From Xanthostigma xanthostigma (taxonomy: Eukaryota > Arthropoda > Insecta > Raphidioptera > Raphidiidae), in NCBI GenBank assembly GCA_963575645.1, contig OY754464.1:4588001-4652000 (forward strand): a stretch of 64,000 nucleotides of DNA, read 5' to 3'. Positions 58,401-64,000 of the stretch are shown here, piece by piece (positions within the stretch are counted from its first letter, which is position 1; every line of letters begins with the position of its first letter). Position numbers and translations under genes: made by a program. A model generated the notes under the pieces. That model was not told the origin of the DNA, searched no databases, and was given only the letters and a program-made list of their open reading frames with translations.

Positions 58401-61188
58401 GGAACATGCCCCAGAACAGTCAGTCAGCTGGACCTTCTGGTGAGTCTACTTTATATTATTTTTTATCGGAAAAGTTGTATTAAAAAGTAGCACCAGAAAA
58501 TATTACCGTTAGTTTCTCTATTATAGACCTTTTCGTAGTTGAAATTATTTGTGCGCATGCCTCAACTTCCGCCATATTTTTCGGGCACCTTACACATGTA
58601 TAAGCTGTGAATGTTATGTTTTCAATGTAATTAAAAAAAAAACATTTAATTATTTCGCTATTGGTAGTACAATTTTAATTAAAAATGATGGTTATAATTT
58701 AATAAACTTTGAATAATTAAGACCTTTGCAGGGTCACTCTCGTGTCTGTCTGTCTGTCTGTCACAGTTTATTTTCTCCGAATCTACTGGAAGAAAAAAGT
58801 TGAAATGCGGTACATATGTGGAGTTAGATGACCCAATCACGGACCTATGGCGTAAATAAGCAAATTCCGATTTTGGAGGTTAATTTTGGGACGCAACTTA
58901 AAAAAAAATTTCAAGGGCGTCGTGATACATCAAATGGAGCTCGTTGTGAGAAATACGAACATATTTTTTTTTGTAATTTTAAAATGCATACCTAGTTTAA
59001 AAAATGTTAAAGAAAAAATACTAAAATCGAGCATTCGTTTACGAAAAGTGCCCGAAAATTTTGAATATCGCGATGCGTAACCTTGACGACGGCACTTGCG
59101 CTTTAGAACGGTGAAAAGGTTTATTGCGGCATTTTAGAACGGCTATCAGAAAATTCGAATACAAAATGACATCATAAATTGCTATCAGTAGAGCGTTGTC
59201 CACACAAATTATTCAGAACCGGCGCGAATGCGACACTGCACAGCATGTTTCTTTTTTGTTTTGTTTGCTTGTGTTTTATTTTTTTTTGCGATTGTGACTT
59301 GTTCCGTTTGTAAATGTAATTGATATTGGAATTTGACGCTGCGATATCTGGTGGCAGTAAATGATGTAGCAAAATTATATTGCTACGATTGTTTTCGCTA
59401 TGATATAATATGGTGGCGGAAAATTAAAGTACAGCAAAATGCGATTGCCGCGCCTCTGTGTCAAATCCTTATACTAACAAGACGTATAAATGTAAAACAG
59501 GGATGTCCTAGATAATGGTTCCCCAGGTCTGTATCTCAATTATTTTTCAAGATATTCGTAAATGAGATGAAATTTTCAAAGAATGCGATAAATTATGGAC
59601 AAGATTTCCGTATAGGCCAGAGGGGCAAATCACTTTTTTTATAGGACCAAGGATCGCTTACCATTCCAACTCAAGTATGGAATTATACTAATTTATATCA
59701 AAATTCACTTTTCAAAATCTTACAATACAATACTGATGATGTGATACCGCTATTGTAGTTTGGTCAATGAGTGCTCATAAGGGGAATGTAGATGGAAAAG
59801 TCGAAAGCAGAACGTTTGACTTAGGAACTTTGTTTGAACATATTAAAAGTCCTTACCCCTCCGAGGTACGCCCGAAGAGAGGGGGAGCACAAAGAATTCC
59901 GTTTTTTGGTTTTTTGCTAAAGAGAATTTAACACATTTTTGAAAATTGACCATTTTTCGGAGCTCATAGCTAGGCAAAGATTGGAGATAGATAAAAAGTG
60001 TGAAAGCTAAAGTTGTAGAGAATTTTATCAGCTTTCATTATGTATTACAACAAAATTTCGTACGACGTACCGTTTTCGAGATGAAAGCAAAAAACCAAAA
60101 AACGGGACCTTCTTTGTGCTCCTCCCCTTCGGGCGTACCTCGGAGGGGTAAGGACTTTTAGTATGTTTATCTCCTAACTAGTACAAACAAAGTTCCTAAG
60201 TCAAATGTTCTGCTTTCAACTTTTCCATCTAGAAATTATTCGTTGCTTAAGCTATTGACTCGAAACAGATTGCGTCACAGCAGATGTCAAAAATGACTTA
60301 AAAAAAAAAAATATTTCCAACCGCACAGAAAATTATTATGATTGGTTTTCTTCTGCCTAATTAGTATGTATGGAACTCTCTTCATCCTAAGATTATAGTA
60401 TTATTCAGTTTCTTTTGTATAATTTCAGTCTCTCGTATGAAACAGGATCCATATTTGTCCATTGTTCGTATCTGTTTGTGTGTGTGTTTGTGTATTTTTA
60501 TCTATTTGCTATCCGCATCTCTGCACTGCCATTTTTTTATCGTAGTATTAGCAGTCTCAGCACTAGGTAAATAATAACTGGAATAAAAGAAATGCATTGT
60601 GTTGCAAGAAATTCAACGAAGCGCCTTAAAATCTACTTCACTCCTATTAAAAGCAAGAGGTTTTTTTCATGATAATTATTATTGAAATATTAGCAATAAA
60701 TGTCTTCGATAGTTTTCAGTTCTTAGAGTTAACGACCTGTAAGTTTAGTGTGTCGACGAAATCCGTTTTTGGATTAATTTAAACTGGATACCCGATAATT
60801 ACGAATAAAAAAAAAATGCAAGGAAAAGTCTGAGTAGGTATAAATAGATAAACAATAGACAGTATAAGATGGTAGACATAACCATGATGCAGTATTGTGT
60901 CCTGCAGGAGACATGTACTCCCGGCAACCATCCGGTCCAGCGTCGGCGAGCGGACCTCCGGCGATGGCGCAATCATCGACGGCTGCGAGCAAACCCGCGT
61001 CGGATTATTCGAGCTACAGCGCCGGCTACGGGGCGAGTTATGCTGCTGCGGACCAGACGGCCGGATACGGACAGCCGCCGCGATCGTACGGCAGCGAGGC
61101 AGGCTCCCAAGCCGGAGGCTACGCATCGCAGCCACCCAACGCAGGTGCCAAACATTTCAATGATTTTAAAGAGTGGCCCAGTTCTTGA
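39332..61188 (+). CDS. Hrb27C: hnRNP A/B-type RNA-binding protein Hrb27C (hrp48), 6 coding exons
   Basis: Alternative first exons 39332-39351 or 39514-39551, then 47513-47716, 50885-51075, 51975-52409, 58362-58439 and 60908-61188. All borders are GT/AG and in phase, giving 402 or 408 aa (Drosophila hrp48 about 421). Seen, numbered on the longer form: RRM1 with RNP2 LFVGGL (15-20) and RNP1 RGFGFVTF (54-61); RRM2 with VFLGGL (105-110) and RGFGFLSF (144-151), the latter split by intron 3. The Gly/Gln/Tyr/Pro-rich tail contains NMMQ-like MGMMQGPNGQMGGPP, YQGWGTSPQQQ, GSYQGWGAPP, NWNSWNMP and DMYSR, as in Drosophila Hrb27C. Vertebrate DAZAP1 is the wider family. Family knowledge: nuclear/cytoplasmic hnRNP acting in splicing and in localisation and repression of mRNAs. 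The low-complexity tail is prion-like. Confidence 0.96.
39514..39551 (+). CDS. Hrb27C: Hrb27C alternative first coding exon B
   Basis: The ATG opens MRGPQDMDDDEK plus GG, followed by donor GTATTTATT. It ends in the same phase as exon A and also yields a Gly at the junction. An internal ATG (39532) would give MDDDEKG. The DDDEKG ending is closer to the Drosophila leader than exon A, but the donor is weaker. It lies only 162 bp downstream of exon A, inside the intron that exon A would use. Confidence 0.7.
42876..43322. mobile_element. 447-bp MITE, GGCCGCTGCACACGAGG family, copy 1
   Basis: Left end AAGGCCGCTGCACACGAGGC followed by TAGAAACGCTGCTAG, right end inverted (CTAGCAGCGTTTCTG ... GTGCAGCGGTCTT). 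Inside: GTTTGTGGGCGTTTATAG and CTGATTGGTTCTTGC. No transposase. Confidence 0.8.
43899..44317. mobile_element. 419-bp long-hairpin MITE with TTAA duplication
   Basis: Arms of about 190 bp, starting GAGTATTCGTCCCTGCAAAC, are nearly perfect inverted copies around a loop of about 40-60 bp. TTAA flanks both ends (43895-43898, 44318-44321), the duplication typical of piggyBac-type transposition. Confidence 0.85.
44661..44962. mobile_element. 302-bp MITE, TAATACGCGCC family, copy 3
   Basis: Same family, but about 13 bp of the left end is missing just inside the terminus. TA flanks it (44659-44660, 44963-44964). It is nested in the Tigger-like element of Hrb27C intron 1. Confidence 0.8.
46239..46674. 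mobile_element. 436-bp MITE, GGCCGCTGCACACGAGG family, copy 2
   Basis: Same family as 42876-43322 but in the opposite orientation within the same intron, so the two copies could pair as a long intramolecular duplex in the Hrb27C pre-mRNA. Confidence 0.8.
46870..47110. repeat. Dispersed repeat, CAAAGCAAGCGTCACGCGCT family, copy 3
   Basis: Same family as 22290-22570, inside Hrb27C intron 1 shortly before exon 2. Confidence 0.6.
47226..47452. repeat. Inverted repeat just upstream of Hrb27C exon 2
   Basis: Arms of about 40 bp (AATAAAATTGTCGACCAATT with TTTTTCAG, and its inverse CTGAAAAAAATTGGTCGACA) enclose about 150 bp. The left arm itself ends in a TTTTTTTCAG acceptor-like string at 47266. 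Confidence 0.65.
47717..50884 (+). other. Hrb27C intron 2
   Basis: 48027-49545 is a dispersed repeat starting CGGTCAAGTGTGAGTCGGAC, with GGGTTCCGTAC at the left and GTACGGAACCC at the right. It contains a five-unit tandem array (48240-48830) and an ACAG microsatellite (about 49454-49496). Around 50190-50225 and 50410-50470 are small hairpins. The remainder shows nothing clear. Confidence 0.6.
48240..48830. repeat. Five-copy tandem array with GCGCATGCGC palindromes
   Basis: Units of 111-125 bp, each with a TTATGAAAA-ACACCATTAT part followed by TTGCGCATGCGCC. The palindrome occurs at 48316, 48427, 48550, 48675 (ACGCATGCGC) and 48797 (GCGCTTGCGC). Units differ by scattered substitutions, so the array is not recent. 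Confidence 0.85.
51076..51974 (+). other. Hrb27C intron 3 with a TIR element
   Basis: An element at about 51170-51668 has inverted ends AATAGGTCATATGCATG and CATGCATATGACCTATT. Its interior is AT-rich and non-coding. The remainder of the intron is unremarkable. Confidence 0.55.
52438..53112. mobile_element. TIR element in Hrb27C intron 4
   Basis: Left CAAATGAGCCTTTTTCACGA and right AATGATGAAAATGGCTCATTG, with inverted GTGGTAGAGACAAGCATTA / TAATGTTTGCCTCTACCG further in. No coding sequence. It begins 28 bp after the exon 4 donor. Confidence 0.55.
53278..54148. mobile_element. 871-bp foldback element in Hrb27C intron 4
   Basis: Left arm from CAGGGTGAGTCACACCACCC to about 53654, right arm from about 53765 to CACCCTG at 54148. 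The arms are about 375 bp and almost identical, with a loop of about 110 bp. TA follows the right end and CA precedes the left. The end motif resembles mariner-type TIRs. No transposase. Confidence 0.85.
54481..54950 (+). mobile_element. TIR element with a possible THAP-domain fragment
   Basis: Ends TTGGGATTTTACTTCG and ACATGTAAAATCCCAA. The plus-strand frame 54604-54717 encodes 37 residues with HDMCCTVPNCVSRS, which resembles the first zinc ligands of a THAP domain, the DNA-binding head of P-like transposases. The rest is missing. A relative of the left part lies at 23488-23620 in CHSY1 intron 4. Confidence 0.45.
56239..56976. mobile_element. 738-bp TIR element carrying a tandem array (Hrb27C intron 4)
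   Basis: Ends GGTAATTATACACTTTC and GAAAGTGTATAATTACC, with arms of about 65 bp that include CCTGGTTTTTTGGCTCTAGA. The 8-bp duplication GTGAATAC is at 56231-56238 and 56977-56984. The interior holds the 56361-56569 array and an inverted GGCGGATTTATG / CATAAATCCGCC pair. No coding sequence. Class uncertain (8-bp duplication fits hAT, P or Merlin). Confidence 0.85.
56361..56569. repeat. Tandem array of the GGGGTGAACGATAA family, copy 2
   Basis: Order: 37-bp unit, 37-bp unit, 83-bp unit, 37-bp unit, partial unit. The short unit starts TTCACCCCGGAATTACAATT and ends CGTTTATCG. The long unit inserts a block with TGCCCCTTCCCGTTTCACTG. Reverse complement of the array at 15487-15708. Confidence 0.9.
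57000..58361 (+). other. Right part of Hrb27C intron 4
   Basis: AT-rich with no coding signal. A short inverted repeat around 58030-58085 (GATAAGATAGATTTATTTT) and another around 58155-58190 (GGGGCCGATCGAATCGAATT and its inverse) are the only structures noticed. Confidence 0.5.
58440..60907 (+). other. Hrb27C intron 5 with a foldback repeat
   Basis: 58742-58870 is the GTCT-headed dispersed repeat also seen inside 10262-10869. 59790-60230 is a foldback element with arms of about 150 bp (AGATGGAAAAGTCGAAAGCA, CCTTACCCCTCCGAGGTACG and their inverses). The rest is unremarkable. Confidence 0.6.
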
Positions 61189-64000
61189 CAACTTTTTGAT
61201 AACGTCAGTACCGAGAACCCGGCGGCGCAGGCGTCAGTTGGGGTGACGCCCGACGGCAAGGCGACAGGCGTCGGCTACTATAAAAACGGGCAGGCGTACT
61301 ACCCGGCCGACGGTTGTGCCAAGGTCGCGGACGCCGCGGCGTTGGCCAGAAACGGCGCCGGCTATCGGACAGAAATGGCACCGCCTGCGGTCGGGTTGAA
61401 GCATCACCTCGACCACAAGGCGAACAGTGTCAGTATCGTGTCTTGCAATAGCTGGACGCGCGTCGCCCCGGCCGCCGCCGCCGCCGCCGCCAAACTTGGT
61501 TTCAACGATTAGACAGACACGTTATCTTGCCTCCCTCCCCACCAACCGCCAGGCCTCCCCACTACTACTACTACTACTACTCTACTACCACCGCCCCCCC
61601 GCCTTCTTTCTCCCTTCATGTTCACCGTCACGGCGATCTGGCGATCACCACAGCGCGCGCCGCCATCTCCTCACCGTGTGCAACTGTTGTCGCGTGCAAT
61701 CTCTCCGTCGTCTCAATTCTCTCATCGGGTCCGATTTGAAAGACGGCAAGTCGCAGCGCATTCTATTATTCTATGCGGACAGACGGGCAGAAGTGTTGAC
61801 TATTTTTAAGCACTGCTCAAGTTGTCATTAAACATAATTAATTAAAAGTACATAGCAGTAATATAATTAAATAACGTTTTATAAATTTTATCTGCCTATA
61901 TTATTATTAAATTATTAAATATTAGAGTCTCCTCTCGCGCGAGGTGTTGCCGGGGCGGCAGTCAAGTTTGCACGGTTCGTCGTTACGGCACGGCATTTAC
62001 ATTGTGATGTAATTTTACTTACGGCTCTTATTTTTAAAACGTAGACGTAATAAATTATTTAAACGAAAAACCCAGTCCGACGCGGAAATGATTTTAACGA
62101 ACGTATTTATTAATTGTATCTATTTTATTACTTATCGATATATTTTATATACGACTAGACTATATATTTATATCTAATGATTTTTATAAACGAACGCACT
62201 ATCCCACGTCCCGTGCAAACTTTTCACTCGCCCAATCGGCAGTGTGGTTTCCCTAGGTATTTACATATATTCTCGATTTTAAATATTTGTTGTTAATAAT
62301 TTTATTGCATCTCAAGGATACTATTTTGAATAATAATTGTATTATAATTAAACATAGGACAAATTTATAATATATACAAAGGACTATTTATATTAAATAC
62401 TACTTATTTAGGAAATTACAAATTACGTCTAGTTTATATTATATGATTCCCGTGAATCTGTTTTTGGGAAAAGTTGATATTCAGGGAGCCTGTTATATTG
62501 TCCTTAGAAACCTTAAGCATAGCTGTAACGTGCTTAGCTAGACTCGAGTCACTTAAGTATTCGTTTTCGCTCGGTACTCCTCCCCTCTGTCCCGTCCTCG
62601 GGTGACGGTGTGTGGGATACATCGATTTAATTAATGATCCGTTGACTGTTATGATATATTAATTATTAATATTATATTTTTTGTTATATGTTCGGAGATT
62701 TTTCTTTTTTCTTTTTTTATCTGTGGTTATTATAAAGATTTTTATTACCTGTATCTGATCTAGTTAATGTTAACTATGAGATAACTGACTTAATAAGGAT
62801 TTCTAGCTTTCTAGAGTTTAAATTATTATTAATTATCGAATAGTGTATTTTTATGTACCTATGACAGAATATTATGTAGAACAGTACACAAGTGCAAGTA
62901 CCTTTATTATATCTACAATAGAAATATCGCATTTTAAATTAATTATTATCAGTCGATAACGTGTCTCTGTGATCACGTGCAGTGCTTTTAATATAGTAAG
63001 TTATAATGTGACGACGACTCTTAGTATAAATTTGGTTGTGATATTAATGGATATATATTATAATTTTACGTATAGATTTACTCTACTAAAATTAAGTTCT
63101 CACCGCACTGCATATGTCACTCGATTCATCGTCTCTTTCTTTCTCTCTCTCTCTCTCTCTGTCTCCTCCAAATCGCTCCCCCAAGACCCAGACCCGCCCA
63201 ATCCCCCAGCCACCCGTCTTCTTCATCTTCTTCTTCTTCGTCTTTTCTCTCTCATCGCAATAGTGTTTCGGCGCGCGGCCGCCCCGCCTCTTCCGGTCGG
63301 GCGCGTCGAAATGTGCCGCTCTACACTGAAATCGTAGTTTTTGTTATCGGTCTGATTAATAGGCTGTTGATTATGCGTGTTAGAAATTTTTTCTAGGGAA
63401 TTACAAATTATAATAGATAAATTAAATTAATTAAATTATTAATGTCCTATTTAAATAAACGATTATATTGACTTCTAGATAATCGATAGTCCTTAGTAAT
63501 TATATAAAATAATAGTTAGTAAATATTGTTCTGCCTGTCTGTCTCGACAAACACGTGTCTGGCTGATCGTTCGGTTGGCAACCTGGTTTATTTTGTAAGC
63601 TCTAATTACTTCTGACAAAAGCCTGACAATCTCTTCTCTTAGCAAAATATAAATTATATTACGATCCACTTTTTGGGATCACAAAACTGATTCAGTGCCG
63701 CCTCTAGTATTGGACACGAAGCTTACAAAATAAGATCTCTGCAAGCAAAATAGCACTATTCACTTAATGATAATAATATGATAATTAAATTAAATAATAA
63801 TATATAAATTAATAATATATATGATATCTACTACATATTATTATTATATCGTTGTAACTTTATTTGGTTAGTAGTACACACATGCGTGCGTGCGTACGTA
63901 CGCACAAACAAACAAACATACATACATACATTCATACAAACAAACAAACATGCATACATTTACATTTTACTATTATCGATCTTGTTTGACTGGTTGTGGT
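61189..64000 (+). other. Hrb27C 3' untranslated region (extent uncertain)
   Basis: After the TGA at 61186-61188 comes about 550 bp of GC-rich sequence, then AT-rich sequence with no coding signal. AATAAA occurs at 62049-62054 and 63454-63459, so transcripts of about 0.9 and 2.3 kb of UTR are possible. Simple repeats within it: ACT triplets (about 61559-61583), CT repeats (about 63138-63162) and tetranucleotide CATA/CAAA tracts at 63893-63958. No further gene is seen to the end of the window. Confidence 0.55.

Noticed and set aside
60779-61416. Long minus-strand and alternative-frame open frames over Hrb27C exon 6
   Set aside because: High GC and codon repetition create open shadow frames. 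No family motif is present and the strand opposes a conserved exon.

Overview
The window is nuclear DNA from an insect: AT-rich, gene-poor and heavily colonised by transposons. Protein similarity recalled from memory places it in the animals, and the Hrb27C/hrp48 architecture fits insects. The order (hemipteran, lepidopteran or other) cannot be settled by eye. Four complete protein-coding genes can be assembled exon by exon with GT/AG boundaries and matching phases: PDRG1 (minus, 2 exons, 138 aa), IER3IP1/YOS1 (plus, 3 exons, 81 aa), a chondroitin sulfate synthase of the CHSY1 type (minus, 6 exons, 790 aa) and the hnRNP Hrb27C/hrp48 (plus, 6 coding exons, 408 or 402 aa depending on the first exon).

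Layout. 1-16236: no confident gene, mostly DNA transposons and SINE-like repeats, with one possible orphan terminal exon at the left edge (minus strand, 234-405). 16237-19666: PDRG1 and IER3IP1 transcribed away from each other across a 537-bp interval (17071-17607) that should hold both promoters. 20511-31164: CHSY1-like gene, converging on IER3IP1. 31165-39331: intergenic, repeat-rich. 39332-61188: Hrb27C, with an 8-kb first intron and a 6-kb fourth intron full of transposons, followed by a long 3' UTR that probably runs towards 63.5 kb.

The four genes do unrelated housekeeping jobs (a prefoldin-like cofactor, an ER-Golgi membrane protein, chondroitin chain polymerisation in the Golgi, mRNA splicing/localisation). 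I see no operon-like or cluster logic beyond the shared divergent promoter.

The repeats are well preserved, and many have readable target-site duplications. At least eight elements have exact or near-exact 8-bp duplications (hAT-like, one unclassified). Several mariner/pogo-like elements are flanked by TA, one 419-bp hairpin by TTAA, and a Harbinger-like mini-palindrome by TAA. Several are nested, which gives a relative insertion history. The most interesting signals are: two in-phase alternative first coding exons of Hrb27C; a long in-frame open extension after the Hrb27C stop; a 20-bp/37-bp/83-bp tandem-repeat family carried inside two different terminal-inverted-repeat elements 41 kb apart; a five-copy intronic array of a GCGCATGCGC (NRF-1-like) palindrome; and an 871-bp near-perfect foldback inside Hrb27C.
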